From: Piper betle | Taxonomy: Eukaryota > Streptophyta > Magnoliopsida > Piperales > Piperaceae | Length of the DNA: 64,000 nucleotides | Assembly: GCA_033002965.1 (NCBI GenBank) | Contig: JAURVB010002111.1 | Coordinates: forward strand, 1 to 64,000 | Direction of reading: 5' to 3' | In this document: positions 13,142 through 26,780 of the stretch, in pieces | Layout of the letters: the number at the start of each line of letters is the position of its first letter | Numbering within the stretch: position 1 is the stretch's first letter | Translations under genes and position numbers: made by a program | Notes under the pieces: generated by a model | Seen by the model: the letters and a program-made list of their open reading frames with translations, nothing else | Databases searched by the model: none | What the model was told of the DNA's origin: nothing

Positions 13142-14731
13142 TTTAAATTAATTTCGAATATACTATACTTTAATTAAAATTTTTTCAATGATATTTATGT
13201 GTAATAATTGATTTCTATTATAGTACACCTTCATTTTCTATAGCTGCTTATATATTGTATTTTTTAATATATATATATATTATTATTTGTTGCTTAGTCG
13301 ATATTCATCAATTTGTTAATATGAAAAATCTACTTAATAAAAAATTATTACGTTTAAAATAAGATCTAATTTTAAATGATTTAGATTTTTTTTTATTTGT
13401 AATAACAAAAAGTAAAATCACAATTTGAATTACTTATATAAATTAGGGGGAAAAAGTAATATTGTAAAATCGGTAAATGAGGTGTGCAAAGCCAGACTAA
13501 AAGTTTCGAGTTTTATATATTTATATATAAATGTATAAATATGGATAGATAGATTGGACCACATTGCATCATCCACACTTATTTTTTTCACATCAGATAT
13601 CTACTTAGTAACAATGCACGCAAACAACCACAAAATAGTGTTTATAAAGTAATTAGGCTAATCCTATAAGCTTTTTGCATCACAATAACAAGGGATCTAA
13701 TCTCATAATCTCACATAGAAGAAAGTATTTCTATGCTACATAAATGTAGATGGATTGCATCTTGACATATTGAATCAATTATTCATAGATACTCGATGAA
13801 AATTAGTTGAAAATCTACTAAAGAATATTCTAATTTTGTCAAAAAGAAACCATTAACTATAGGAAGATTATGTCTTATTACACTAAAAACATTGATTAAG
13901 GTATGCCTTAATCTTCTTTAATACGGCATCTCCTTCGATATATCTTGTCCGGTTTAAGATGATCTTCCTTCTCTAAATAAGAATTTTCCAAATCATTAAT
14001 TTTATTATCTGAAGAATACTCACAGATTTTGGCAGGATAAACAAGTAGAATTTACTGAACTCTCTACCTCGGCGTCTTCCAAACACTAATTTCTTCTCTG
14101 CAACTTTCTTTACTTGATAGGTTGACAATGGGTGAACAACATCTACCTCGGTTTCTGAAATGTGGCTTGTGTGGTAGAGAATTTAGATAGGGTCAACAGC
14201 TCCTGCCTCACAACACAGCTCTGGCACAGCAGGTACCCAATTGAAAGCAACCTCCGCTTGTGCTTTGTTTCGGGTTCAAACATTGAAAACAGGTGTAGAA
14301 CATTGGCAGAGAACAATATCACCTACAGTACTATCCATTTAGTATAGCCATCCTTGCCCACATACATTTCAGGGCAAAACGTATCAAGAATTTGAACGTG
14401 AGGAGAAAAAATAGCATAACTACTCATGAATAAAATATAAACACATGGTCAACAAACTTACTTGCAGGAGTTGACGGTGATAACTTTAAAAGTGTGGAGA
14501 GACCTTCAAGTAATTCTCCTCTAGCATGAAGAACATTGTTTGCAACAGCAATCATGGCTTACCTTTATTTGGTTCTCTTGGCCCTATATTTTTTTCAGAA
14601 TCAAAGCCTGCGGTTTATTCCAAGCAAAAACTCGTATAATCAGGAGGGAAAAGATCTTACAGTGGTGCGATTAACTCATAACAACTGTAACGCAATAAAC
14701 TCGCAGTGTAAGTTCATCCCATTGGCTTTAC
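13142..14731. other. AT-rich spacer, partly 3' region of the splicing-factor gene
   Basis: No gene is visible. The right part, to about 14550, probably holds the 3' untranslated region of the minus-strand splicing-factor gene; the frame there is closed by stops. The left part is AT-rich with poly-A and poly-T runs. Confidence 0.5.
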
Positions 14732-16207
14732 TTATAAACAATGGTCATCTCTCTGAAAATATTTTCCTCTCCATAGCACAATCTGATCCTTCTTGAACAA
14801 GAGGGGAACACAAGGAACTAAATCCTGCATTATTCAGTTAATCAGGATATCTAATAAGCAAAGCTCCTATCAATAACATAGAACTAAGTTGTTTGACAAA
14901 GAGCAACAAAGAGTGGAGGTTGTACAGCACCCTAAGCTTCACTCCAATCCGCTTGCAGTCACTCAAATCTAAATAAGAACAATCAAGTCTCAAAACTTCT
15001 TCATCTTTAAATGCCTGTCGGACCCTAGCCACTACATTAACATACACACCGTTCCTTGCTGCAAACAAGTCATGAGTATAATCAAGTGGGAATTATTCAA
15101 AATAGAACAAACATCTGCAAATCAAACATAATATTCGGAATGAAAACACAAGCAAACTTACTAAGTTTCATTAGAGGTGGGGCATTCAACCCTCTGTTCC
15201 TCAAATCCTTTGTTTCTTCAAAAGTTAACCCATCGGCAATATTCTTCACAAGTCTTGAATAGATAGCGGCACGAGGCTTCCAAAGCATAAGAGGGATGGT
15301 AGGTCTCTTTTTAGGGTCATAATTTCTGCCCCGATACAAGAGGATGATGTTTATTTGTCTGTAAATAACCTTCCCTCCCGTTTTATCCTGTAAAAGGGAA
15401 ACTGTTAACAATGAACAAGTAGCAAGTGAATAATAGCATAACATTACCGACAGAGCAGCTCACAGACTTACAATGTTAATAAGTTGAGTTGAATTCAAGT
15501 GTTTGATGACAGAATAGACTCACCTCAAGATGATAGCATACATTGTCCATGTCCAAGGTGGGAATCCCCAGGCACTTGATTCTTACCGCCTCTGCTCTCT
15601 TCCAGTGATTGTGAATGTCATCCAACATGTTGTGAGTCACCCCATCCCTCCCTTTTTATCAATAGACACAAATCATCAATATAAGTAAATAATCCAAGCA
15701 AATGCTTCAGGTGATGGAGGAAGTTAATCTTAGAAGCTGTAAGTCAGTAGTCAAACCTATGTTAATTTGGCGACCACAATCACTGTGTCGGTACTTCTCA
15801 ACCAGTTGTTCCACCTCTTCCTGTGTCAATGGATCCCCAAACACACATTCCTTTTTCACCGCTAAGGTCTCAGTTTTTACTGGAGCTGAGACTCCATCCC
15901 ATGCCCGATCCAACCGACCAGGACCAAATGGAGAAAAGCGAGGAGGCTCTCGAAAACCAATGGGCTTGACAGATGGGTCAATTTCCGAGTACGAGTATCG
16001 AAAATCAAAGGGGAGATCAGATCGAAATGGCAATGTCAAAGAAGCAGACTTGTTTAAAGGTGTGTCCTTGCCAAGTGGTTCTTTTTTGGGGGGATTACTA
16101 GCAGGTGACTTGGGAATGGGGGTGAAAGGAGGATCATGGATGTTGCGAAAGCAAGAAACACAACATGAAGGCAAAGCTAGATAATGCTTTGAAAGAAGTC
16201 GTTGCAT
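14732..16207 (-). CDS. CRS2-associated factor-like group II intron splicing factor, mitochondrial
   Basis: CRM-domain proteins of the CAF group bind and help splice organellar group II introns. Minus-strand exons are 15757-16207, 15524-15651, 15162-15387, 14931-15058 and 14732-14824. Together they are 1026 nt, exactly 342 codons, with matching phases at every GT-AG junction, giving 341 residues. Exon 1 begins with an Arg/Leu/Ser-rich presequence ([20 protein letters not shown]), then the CAF signature [20 protein letters not shown] and [15 protein letters not shown]. The first CRM domain spans exons 1-3 ([40 protein letters not shown], containing the glycine loop). The second is in exons 3-5 ([40 protein letters not shown]). 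The C-terminal tail is short. No lesions were seen. It resembles the mitochondrial CAF-like group (mCSF1 type) more than the longer chloroplast CAF1/CAF2, but I cannot settle the orthology. Confidence 0.9.
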
Positions 16208-16794
16208 GGTTTATGGGGGACAGGAAAAGACACGAGCAATGTAGAAGGAATGATTGAGGCTAAACTCCACAATATAAAATCATAAGTGGTCGAGATTTTG
16301 ACACTTGATGACCATGGAATTGAAGCATAGGCTATTCTATCATTTTAATTGATAATTAATAATGTAATATCATACCTCAAAAAGATTATGCTCAGAGTCT
16401 CCCCCAATTCCTTAACATTCATATCATAACCTATATAAACAACAAAGATATAAATCACCAAACTCAACACCCACATAGAGATGATGTCATTCAACAATAC
16501 ACAACTATTTACATAAGTCACTTTGCAAAAATGGTAATATACAACCATATAGTCCAAATGTACTAACAAAATAAGCACCGCATATATCACAGTATTTAAC
16601 AAATTAACATCCACAATAATGAAACACACAGAAATTATAGCTTTTCTGAAACCATCTACCAAAAGAACTAAATCAAATAAAAAACAGAGAACAAATTTTA
16701 CTAAAATGCATATGCTAATGACAACAAAACATCCACATACGTGTATAAGAAAACAAGCAACAAAATCCATCTGGCCTTCTCATTCATCTTTAGA

Positions 16795-17440
16795 CTAATC
16801 CCAATCAATATTAAGGTCTTCGTAACCCAATGGATGAGGAAAATCATCACGCGGAGCTAATAACTTCCACTTTCTTCTTGCTTCCTCAAAATTTCAACTT
16901 CTTCCAATATAAATTGAGGAAGATCTTCCTCAAGTACCCAAGTGCACTATCATTCTAATCACTCACACATGACAGCGTTCCCTAACCACAAAAATTATGT
17001 AGATGAAATAAACAGTACTCAAAAAACCACCATATCCATATTGAATTGCCATACAACATTCATCAAACGGTGCACATCATCATAACATAAAACACTTATT
17101 AATCTCAACAATTCCCAATCACTGAAACAAACTATCATGGACATACAAGAAATACCTCACAGATCTCCACAAAGCATTATTATTAAAAATAATGCATTTT
17201 TTTATCATCTAAAATACGACTTCCAACTATCAGCTACAAATGTTATAAATAAAATACAAACAAATAGAAAGAGCAAACAATTAAAAAAATCGCACCTGCA
17301 ACAATATTGAAAAACACGAATGAATACAAAAGTTAAGAATTAAAATACCACAACAACAAAAATGACTGAAACTCACAAATGCACCGCCAAGTTTGTCAAG
17401 AATCCAACGCTTAGGGGCATTGGGCGTAGCAATATACTTC
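16795..17440 (-). other. Possible exons of a small minus-strand gene
   Basis: Two short stretches look coding on the minus strand. One (about 16795-16885) reads EARRKWKLLAPRDDFPHPLG then YEDLNIDWD and a TAG stop. The other (17377 to about 17440) reads TPNAPKRWILDKLGGAF and ends at a good GTGAGT donor. A pyrimidine-rich leader-like region with an upstream TATATAA lies at about 17700-17950. I could not join the pieces into one frame or recognise the family. They may be an unfamiliar small gene, a relic, or leader exons of the neighbouring splicing-factor gene. Confidence 0.25.
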
Positions 17441-17949
17441 AACAAGGACAGGATCAAACAAAACTCAACAACAACAACCAATGCCAACCCATTTCAAATC
17501 TAAGACAATCGGTTTTCCAATCGATCTACCCACCACCCAAGAAAACTGACATAGCGTCTATCTTCAATCTCCAAAGTCGTTGACAACATACACAAAAATT
17601 CACAATCACAGGCTCAAAAAAAAAAGGAGTAAAAAACCACAGCATTTGATGAACGACGAATAAAATGAAAAAAAAATTCCACAACCAGCAGTATCCAATC
17701 TCACTCCACTATGTGCAGACATGAGAGAAAAATCACATTTTTCTCATCCAAAAACTTGATAAAAAACTTGCCGAAAATGATCCGACGATCAAAGCACGTA
17801 ACCGACGATTCAGACCACCAAAAACGAATCAACCAAATGCAGGACGCGCCCTGTGAGAAAGGTGGAAGGATGGGAGGGGAGGAGAAGATAGATTTCCTTT
17901 TTTTTTTTTATATCTTTTTCCGGTCAGTGACGTCAAAATTTATATAATT

Positions 17950-20345
17950 TAGTGAGTTTGTGGAAATTATTAAAAAATATAAATAAGAATATAACCTCTT
18001 ACCAGATTAAGTGGAGGGGATTTTTTTATATTATCAGTTGGTGCGAGATCAAGAGAAATTATTAAAAATAATAATAATAATTAAAATACTAGCAATACCC
18101 TCTAAGTATAAATTAAAAAAAATGAAATTTTTTTTATTTTGAGTCATTGTTTACATGTTATTAGGCTTCAATCTCGCTTTTTACGTTTAAAAAAAATTAA
18201 AATTTTAATTAAGATTAGAAATAATTTTTTAGATTTTTGTCTACGGAGCCTTTTGAAGGGTTGATCTAACTAAAAGAAATTATATTTTGCGATTTCATAA
18301 TCTCATTTTTCAATTTCTAATTGATTTTTTGGATTGGATATAAATCACGAGAATCTATCTTATTCTCTAAATAGCGCATTGAGAGGTAAATAATTAAGCT
18401 TTTTTATTTTTTAATAAATTAAAAAATTATATGTAAAAACTATAGCATTTTGTAATTCACCGTTTAATATGATGCCAATGACTGGCTTAAGGGCGGCAAG
18501 ATCTAGCCACCCTATAGTCGGGTACAAAAGATTAAGTTAACCAGTAATTAGTAATTAAGTACAATTAGATTTAACCATCCATAAACTTATTATTTATCAC
18601 CTCTTTTTTTGTTCGGCACTTAAATAATCTTTTTTTTATTTTTTAGTTTTAAATTTTATTTTAAGATATTTTTAATGTTTTAATTAATTTTTTCTTGATA
18701 ATTTCTTTTGATTCTCCTACCACCTGTTCATATTAGTAAATTTCTTTATTTTTCTAATACAAAGCTCATAAAATAACCAATTAAATTAAATAAGTTTTTA
18801 CCCAAAAATAAGAAAAATATTTAATATATCTTGTGGCTGGGCGGTGGTAAATTAAAGTAAATTATTGCACACAAAAATACAATACCGAAACTATCCCTAA
18901 AAACCAAAAAAGAAAAAATTTAAAAGGTAGGCCACGTAAGTAGTTGAAGTTTTTTTAATTTTTTTACAAATAAAGATAGTTTAGAAAATTTTTATTTTTA
19001 TTTTATAATTATATATAATTTCCCCACAAAAATATAACACCGAAACTATCCCTAAAAACCAAAAAAGAAAAATTTAAAAGGGAGGCCACCCTCAAGTAAG
19101 TAGCTACACCTTGTTGAAGTTTTTTTAATTTTTTTACAAATAAAGATAGTTTAGAAAATTTTTATTTTTATTTTATAATTATGTATAATTTCCCAACCAC
19201 TAATAATATTAAAAACCAACTCCCTTTTTTGATAAAAAACTATTTATTAAATATTAAAATTATCAATTTTATTACTATAAAATATTATTACTCTTTTTTT
19301 CAAATATCCCATAAACTTTACAACTAACCGACAAATTGGGAAAATGTTGGGGGATCATTATATTAGTTTGGATTATAAATGTACACTATTCATAAGAATG
19401 TTTCATTTATTCAATTTTTAAAGTAAAAATTACATGAAATTTCATAGTACAATCTATTGAATTAAAAGGCTGTTTTTTTATTAAATAAGTGAAATTATTT
19501 ATTCCTTTTTAATTCACAAATCAATCTCATTTACTGTTCATAAGTTTAAATATTCCTTGAACAAACATGATTTTTATAAATACTGCCCATTTAATATTGG
19601 TTAATGCGACAATGTGATTATGTGCCATATCAGGCAGTCTATAATTATATTGTGCGTAGATTTATACTTCAAAAATAATTATAAAGTATGTATCGATTTA
19701 TACTATTAGGATGTTAATAATTTGATGGACCTTGAATTCGCTCAATGTTTAATTCAATCTAGGTTAAGCAAAAGTTAAATCGAACTTGAATTAATCAAAC
19801 ATGATCACTTTTCAGTTTGACTCAACTCAAATTAAAATTCGATATTATACATTAAATATATATTTTATATGTGGTTTACACAATTATTTACATAAAATAT
19901 ATAAAAAGAGTAATTAAAATAATGTCATAATGATGATTTTTACATAATAATATAAAGTTTTATATATAAGAAAATATAAGTTTTATTTATGATTAAATAA
20001 AAATTAATAAAATTGGATCCTTATTTTTGCTTGCATTTACAAGTAAATCAATATACCATCGTGATTATTAAAGTTATATTTATCACAAATATAACTACTA
20101 AATATCTATCAATAATTAACAAATGTTATTATTATTATTTCCTTTATCGTTTCGTTGATGGAAGGAAAATTCGAGTGTGGCCTTAAATTAAAAGCCAGAG
20201 ATTCAATTAATTAAGATACAATAAAAAAAATTATTGTAGTTAATATATTTTTAAAATTAATGAGAATTAATATTTAAAACATTAAATTATTAAAATTTAT
20301 CGTATTAATTAATTAAAATGTATTTGTAAAATTAAAATTTAATTT
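17950..20345. other. AT-rich spacer with a 160-bp duplication
   Basis: No gene is visible. The notable content is a tandem pair at 18869-19195. A TCGAACTTGAATT-type motif cluster lies at about 19735-19860, similar to that at 28530-28680. The rest is poly-A/T-rich. Confidence 0.6.
18869..19195. repeat. Tandem duplication, 2 x about 160 bp
   Basis: Units at about 18869-19024 and 19025-19195 share long identical blocks, including 'CCGAAACTATCCCTAAAAAC' and 'TTTACAAATAAAGATAGTTT'. The second unit carries two short insertions in the middle (after GGCCACC, and CTACACCTTG). Confidence 0.9.
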
Positions 20346-20349
20346 GTAG

Positions 20350-20357
20350 TATAAATA
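20350..20357 (+). promoter_or_regulatory. TATA box of the hydrolase gene
   Basis: TATAAATA lies about 280 bp upstream of the hydrolase reading frame and about 50 bp before a GC-rich leader beginning near 20390. The position fits a core promoter that survives although the coding region is broken. Confidence 0.5.
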
Positions 20358-20629
20358 AGAGAATCACTCTCTTATATCAACAAGCCTTGCCGCCTTCTTC
20401 ACCGCCGGCCATGGCCATCCCTCCTTCCCACAACCTTCCTCTTTCTCTTCTCGTTATCGTCGTTGTGTAGCTCTCGTTCTCACCTCCCCTTGTCTGCATG
20501 TACCGACGCCGCCACATGCACCACTCTCCTCAACATCCTAGCACTTGGAGTTGATCAGCTCGAGCTCTCTCATGGCGGCAAAAGCATCTCCTTCTCCGTT
20601 TGTAGTTTCTTGCATCCGCCCAGATCAAG

Positions 20630-23600
20630 ATGCAACCCGGTCGGCGTTTTCCCGCCATTTTTTGCTGCCCGGGGTGCAGGGGGAGCGAGCGCACGAAGAT
20701 GGGGTGGGTGGGGGAGTGCCGTTCCTTTTTCGGCAAGAAAGCGGCTTGCTTTGTTGGTGGGATGAGGAGGGAGCTTGCGACGAGGCGGTTGGTGGGGGAT
20801 GATGGTGGTGGTTCGATTAGGAAGTGTTCGTTGTTTCGGAGCTCTAATGGTTATACCCTGTTCACCCAGTCGTGGAGTTCCCATCTCTGCTAATGTCAGG
20901 TGAGCGGGTAAGGATTTGATATCTGTCGTGTTTCGTTTTGTATGAACATATGCGTGATCAGTATTCAATTTCCCTTGTTTTTAACTTTTACAGTTTTTAT
21001 TCCCTGTTGAAGGATATGTTTTTAGATGTGATATCTGAACAATTTTGTTATCAGTGTTAATTTATCATGCGCAAGTTATTTACTTCAAGCTTTTGACATA
21101 TGGAGATTTTTTTTAAAGAAAAATATTACATTTTGTAGCACTAGCCAATGGCTAATTACAGTATTTCTGTTCACGATTAATAAATTTCAGCATCTGCTTC
21201 TCTATTTTAAATTTTCACCTTTTTATTCTTAATTTACTTGATGCTACAATAAGCCGTTTCAAACAAAAGAATTGGTTGTATGAATTGACGAACTACCGGC
21301 TATGTAATGTTAACAGATATCAGATGAGCAGTTTTGATCAATGGATATAGTGTCATCTTTTATACTGCTGTATTATGTAGGAGATAATTCCCATGTGAGA
21401 ATTGGTTTATCTGAGGATTTATGCTGTGAATTGTTGGCACAAAAATTGTGTATGGTTTTAATATGACTATGCAGATTTTGGCCAATGATTCATTTTTTTG
21501 GATAAGATTGTCTATCTACCAGATTTATAGAAATAAAAAATTTGAATGGTTAGTTATATAATCTGAAGTCTGTTATATCCATCATCTGTCATTTTGCTGG
21601 TTATTTTATGACCTTTCTGATGTTGGTATCAAATGCTTTAATCAATACAAATGAGAGCTATTATTACAGTACTTATGTGGAGTGTCTTAATCTCACATTT
21701 GCTGTACGTGGGTGGATTGACAATAAAATATGAACTTTCTCTATTCTTTACATTCGTTCACAGACGGATGATTACTAACTTTAAGAAATTGTTTTCACTT
21801 GAAAATGGTAAAAAAACGAAAAATATTTCTCTCCTTTCTGCATTTCTTCGGACAGCCGTGAAGAAAGATCTAAAGCAAGCTGCCTCTTCTAATAAAATGG
21901 TAGGTAAGTGCAAGACAATAGTGTTTTTATTTTCAAACTCGGGCAGTTGGTGTGGAGTTTTAATATGTTAGAATTACACAATCTTTATTTTTGGTTGGAA
22001 AGCAGCATCCATTAACCAATGTTGACACAGGTCATTCAAATACTGCTTTGACCCATCTATAATACAAATCTCATTTTTCAGCAAAGATTATAAGGAAGGA
22101 ATCAGGTACTAAATTATGATAGTTATACGGTTGATCTTTGAGGTCATCAGAATGTGATTGACTTCTTTTATATCTAAAACAATATTAAAGATAAGTGAAT
22201 TAATTTATGCCTTCTGTATCCTGATATCTAAAATGCTACTTGCAGTGAAATGCGGAACCTTAAGCATTTTCTACAAAATGTTTTTCTGGGAGTGCTTGCA
22301 GTGAATCCTTTCACTATGGAAAACTGATTTGGCATGTTAATGCGTGTGACTGCGAGATTATGTATGAAGATATACTGCAGATTCAGTTTACTGCTTGAGA
22401 ATTTTGAATTATTTGCACCTCCTTGTTCCTTTTCAATTGTTTTATTGTTATTTATTGACTAATGTCATCGTTTTCTCCATGCTAGGCAGCTTGAGGTAGA
22501 TTACTTGTACAAAATTGCTATTTGTATTTTGAGATATAGTTCACGTCCAAGCTCTTTTTTTTTTTTTTTTTGGAAACGTGATTCTTCTATATTAAATTTA
22601 CTTCCATTAAGTATCTATTATATGGTTCCAGTGATTTATGAATACAATTATTTACATAAGAAAGTGTTATACTATATCATTTTCACAATTTCTGCATGAC
22701 TGTTTTGGCAAGATTAACTTCCTCAAATTGCTTATTGAAAGATTTCGGTATTCTTTTGCAGGGGAATAGTCATTCTTTTACATGGCCTCAATGAACACAG
22801 GCATGTTCTATGAATTTTTTTAATTGTCCCTGTATATAAAAAATTCAAAATAACATAGCTGCCCTTTTAAGCAGTAGTCGATATGATACATTTGCGAAGC
22901 AGCTGAATTCAAATGGTTTTAATGTTTATGCTGTGGACTGGATTGGTAAGTTTAAACCATTGTATCGTGGGCATGGATCTATTTTCTTTGTTAATAATTC
23001 ATGGTCTTTTTTTTTGTCGCCTAATAATAATGGAAGCATTCAACGGTTTTTACATTTATTATTGGCTACCTTTCTAGCTAACTAGAGTCTCATCTTTTTG
23101 CCTTTTGATGAGAAGATGATATATTTTTTTACAAAATAAATATCGTTGTTTCTTTGTCTTACTGATATATTCCACATTTATTGGTTCATGGATGGTTTCA
23201 TATAAAGTTCCTTGTAAAATTTTTGTACTTTGTCATGTAGAATATGCTCCTCTTAGATCATGGTGGAAGTGATGGATTGCATGCCTACGTCCATTCGCTT
23301 GATGCTGTGGTGGAAGATACTGTATGTTCTGTCACTTAACAGCTTTTAGTACAATTTGACCTTCGTGTATTTGTAACTGTGTTTTTTCTTTGCACTGTAT
23401 TAGAAAGAATATCTTCATAAGGTTTTGACTGAAGATCCTGGATTTGCATGTTTTTTCTTTGGACACTCAACTGGCGCTGCCATTATCCTTAGGGTGAATC
23501 TATTGTTTTTTTAATACATAAGTGGAAATTTTTCCTATGAAAATAGTCTTTATAATTATATGTTTGGATGATTTGGTAATTGAAGATAGTGCTGGATCCA

Positions 23601-24282
23601 AAAGTCAATGACCTCTTAGCTGGCAGTGTTGATCTCACCTGCAATTGGAGTTCAACCTTCTCACCCAATCCTATTAGAGAGTATGCTTGATTTTTCCAGT
23701 TAGTTTGATTCATGCAACTCCGTCAATTTCATGGTCCCAAGCCTTGAATGAAGGATGAGGATTGGTGTCAGGGAGGACATCCTTCCGTCGAACCTTTGTC
23801 GTTATCAATCACTTTGATTCTAGATTAGGTTGCACGTTCATGAGAAAGAAGAAAATTTTGATTTTTGCCTTCTCTCTCAGCTGCTGGCTCCAGTGCTCTC
23901 ATTGATACTGCCCAAGCACCAATTTGATGCTGCACATAAGCCAGGATTACCTATTTGTTGGGACCCAGATAATCTAGTAGAAAAGTACACTGATCCTCTT
24001 GTTTATTCGGGTTAAATTCGAGTGAGGACTGGGGCAGAGGTTCTGCAAATATGTAATTACTTGCAACAAAATCTAAGAAACGTGGTGACCCCATTTTTTG
24101 TTCTTCGTGGGGCTTCTGACACTGTAACTAACCCTGAAGGTTCCCAGAAGCTTTATGTGGAAGCTGCATCTGCTGACAAGTCCATCAAACTCTATGATGG
24201 ACTATTGCATGATCTTCTATTTGAGCCTGAAAAGAAAGCAGATGTGGAAGATATTATTAATTGGCTAGTTTCTAAACTGTAA
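20630..24282 (+). pseudogene. Monoacylglycerol lipase-type alpha/beta hydrolase with disrupted frame
   Basis: The family hydrolyses monoacylglycerols and related esters. Exons: 20630-20899, 22762-22800, 22875-22945, 23257-23321, 23404-23493, 23586 to about 23681, and 23881-24282. Conserved parts are the N-terminal NGYTLFTQSW, oxyanion-side GIVILLHGLNEH, nucleophile elbow GHSTG, the acid region GASDTVTNPEGSQKLY and the catalytic His in YDGLLHDLLFEPE. Lesions: an extra T at about 20878 shifts frame just before the exon 1 donor (removing it gives SPISANVR joined to GIVILLHG); an extra base at about 23625 shifts frame before LISPAIGVQPSHPI; TAA at 24013-24015 replaces the residue before IRVRTG. 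The intron after NEH has a GC donor. The junction between the last two exons is also unclear. A non-processed pseudogene is likeliest; assembly errors could explain the indels but less easily the stop. Confidence 0.85.
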
Positions 24283-26724
24283 GGTTAGATTTTAGATTTG
24301 CAAAGGAGGAAATTGAAGCCAACGCAAATGCAAGCATTCAAAAGGAAGAAAAGAGACACTAGATCTACTTAGTTGGTGCTCAAGAAAAAAAAGTTTTCAA
24401 CTGCTAGTTTTCTTTTTCATTTTTTTATTAGAATAGGAAAAACTGAGTTTATTTTATAGTTATGTGAGGGACAATGGTTTACAGAACTATACTCAGCAAT
24501 ACATTTTTACAAGTTCGTAGTCATACATTTTTTATTTTCATGATCATAAAAATTAATCCCTGTTTTAGTTACTATGCAAGAACTCGGAGGTTATGTATTG
24601 CAGATGGTAATTCACAGAAATGGGTACAGACTATGTGTTTTCGGTTTGTTAAATGATGTCTGTTTGCGTAAAGTATATGATGATCTATTTTGCAACTCAG
24701 ATTCATGGAAATACACCAGACGTGAAGTAGAGGACGCTTAAAAAAAGAGAAAGGACTAAATATAGCTCTTGTGGCAAAGTGTGGGCCTTTACTCAAATGA
24801 GATCAGAACAAACTCATCATGTTGGATGGATACAGCACAGGACTAATAAAGAAGGTTGGTTGTTAAGAAATATTTCTGCTAATACTTTCAGAACTTCATA
24901 TGGAAAGGCTTTCAGATTTTGCAGATTGATTTTTCTATCTGCTCTTGCTCATTTACCTATGTGAGTTTAATGCATTTTATGCAAACCAAGAACTAGGAAC
25001 TAGAAAATGCTCAGAGAATGACATAATTTTCTTAATAAACTTAACCAAGAGACAAATATCAATCAATTGATGCTTTAAAAATTATTGCATTCCATATTGG
25101 GCAGCTTGTCTTAAATTCTTTTTTTTTTGAGGTTATTAAATGCCAATTGATATTTGTCTTACATTCAATTGGGAAGCTTCCTAATATGTGAAACACAAAA
25201 GCCCATTGATTCTTTTGAATTGTAGAATCTTGTTTCCATTGAAAGTGGTGCAGTTGAGAATTTTTTTATTTTCCTTGTTTTGCGTTTGTGTTGGGGAGAG
25301 ACGATGAGTTTTTTATAAAAAAGTGAGAATATTTATTGATAATTGTATGTGGTTGGAAAATCAAGCCTAGTTACAAGAAAAGGGTAGTTTATCAATAACG
25401 ATGAGACTATCATCTGAGTTTAAAAAAGAAAAGTAATTAACTTAACTTTAGACCAATTTTTCGTCCAGGGCGGTGGCTAGATTTGACTCCACCGGTGGCG
25501 AGATTGGCTGCCATTTGGGTCAGGTTGACCGATTTATTTTTTAAAAATAATTTGTTCAATCTAACCCTTACTTAGGTGAGGGTATTTAAATAATTTGCAG
25601 TTTTTCCTTGCATAAAATTTTAATTATCAGTTAATATAAAAAAATATTCTCTCTTCTTTTTTTTTGAAAACCTCGATGATAATGATCTTTACCTGCGTCC
25701 CATTTCCATGCTTGGGCTTGTCTTGTTCAAGTTCTTGGCTACAGACAGACAACCATGGATTGCTGTGGCGACGAAGCAATACTTGGTTGGATGTATTCCC
25801 AGACAAGGTATGTTTGTAACAGTATACAATGCCTTTATGGTGCTAAGTGTATGAAACGAGTAGTCATGTAAACCATGAATTGCTATCATCTTTAGAACTA
25901 TCCTCGAAAAGTTCGTGTACTTAATTTTAACGTGTTATTCTTTTTATTATTATTTTTAATGATATAAATATTTGATAATCTTTAACTATGTTAACGATTT
26001 TATACCTTGAACAAGTTTCTTTTTAACCTATAGGTTACTATTTTAGTTTTTTCAAGTTTGAGGAAACCAGTTTAAGTTTAATTCATATTTATTTATACTT
26101 CCATTTAGTCTAATTTACAAAAGCAAATTACTGAATAAAATGTATTCAATTTTCACAACTATATTTTTACAAACTAGACAAAGTCGCCCACATTAATATA
26201 TCATATAAGTGTCCTTTTATTAAATAAATTAAGCTGGTATAGGTAGGAATATCAGTGGAAACTAATTTATTTATTTTTTTAAATTAAGTATTATCGATCT
26301 TTGAGTCAAACAATCGATCAGCCATAAACATAAATTTACTTCATTTGAATTTAAAGCAAATTTTAATAAATCAATCTTCTTTGTTGAATAAAACGTAATC
26401 CTGACTATCAAGACCCTAATTATACCGAAAAATATTTTAGATACACGCAATACTAATGTTAACCTCTTGTGTCCTTAAGTAACTATCTAAGTTAGATTTT
26501 TTAAATAATAACTAATACCTATATTTTATATTATAATTCAATTATACCTATTGCCCTAATTATGCCAACTTTTGCATGTACAAAATTAACCATTAGCGAT
26601 AGTCCGAGAGCTCACAATTTAATCACAAGCCTTAGGGCATTTCCGTCCAATCCCAATCCCCCGTATTTTACCATCCATGCCATCCCGAGGTATACGGTGG
26701 AGGCGAGCCGGTAGCAGGTCCCAC

Positions 26725-26780
26725 TTATATAAAGCGGGAAACACGGCAGTATCAACACGTGGCCTCGTCCGATTGACCAG
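26725..26780. promoter_or_regulatory. Promoter-like cluster without a gene
   Basis: TTATATAAA (26725-26733), an ACACGTGGC G-box/ABRE core (CACGTG at 26756-26761) and a TTGACC W-box-like motif (26773-26778) lie within 55 bp, in a stretch more GC-rich than its surroundings. No coding sequence follows on either strand. Confidence 0.3.

Noticed and set aside
15702..16184. 160-codon plus-strand frame
   Set aside because: It is the antisense shadow of exon 1 of the splicing-factor gene, whose CAF signatures are clear on the minus strand.
16345..16770. 141-codon hydrophobic minus-strand frame
   Set aside because: Its Val/Ile/Leu/Cys richness follows from T-rich DNA. There is no pattern of separate membrane helices or recognisable family.
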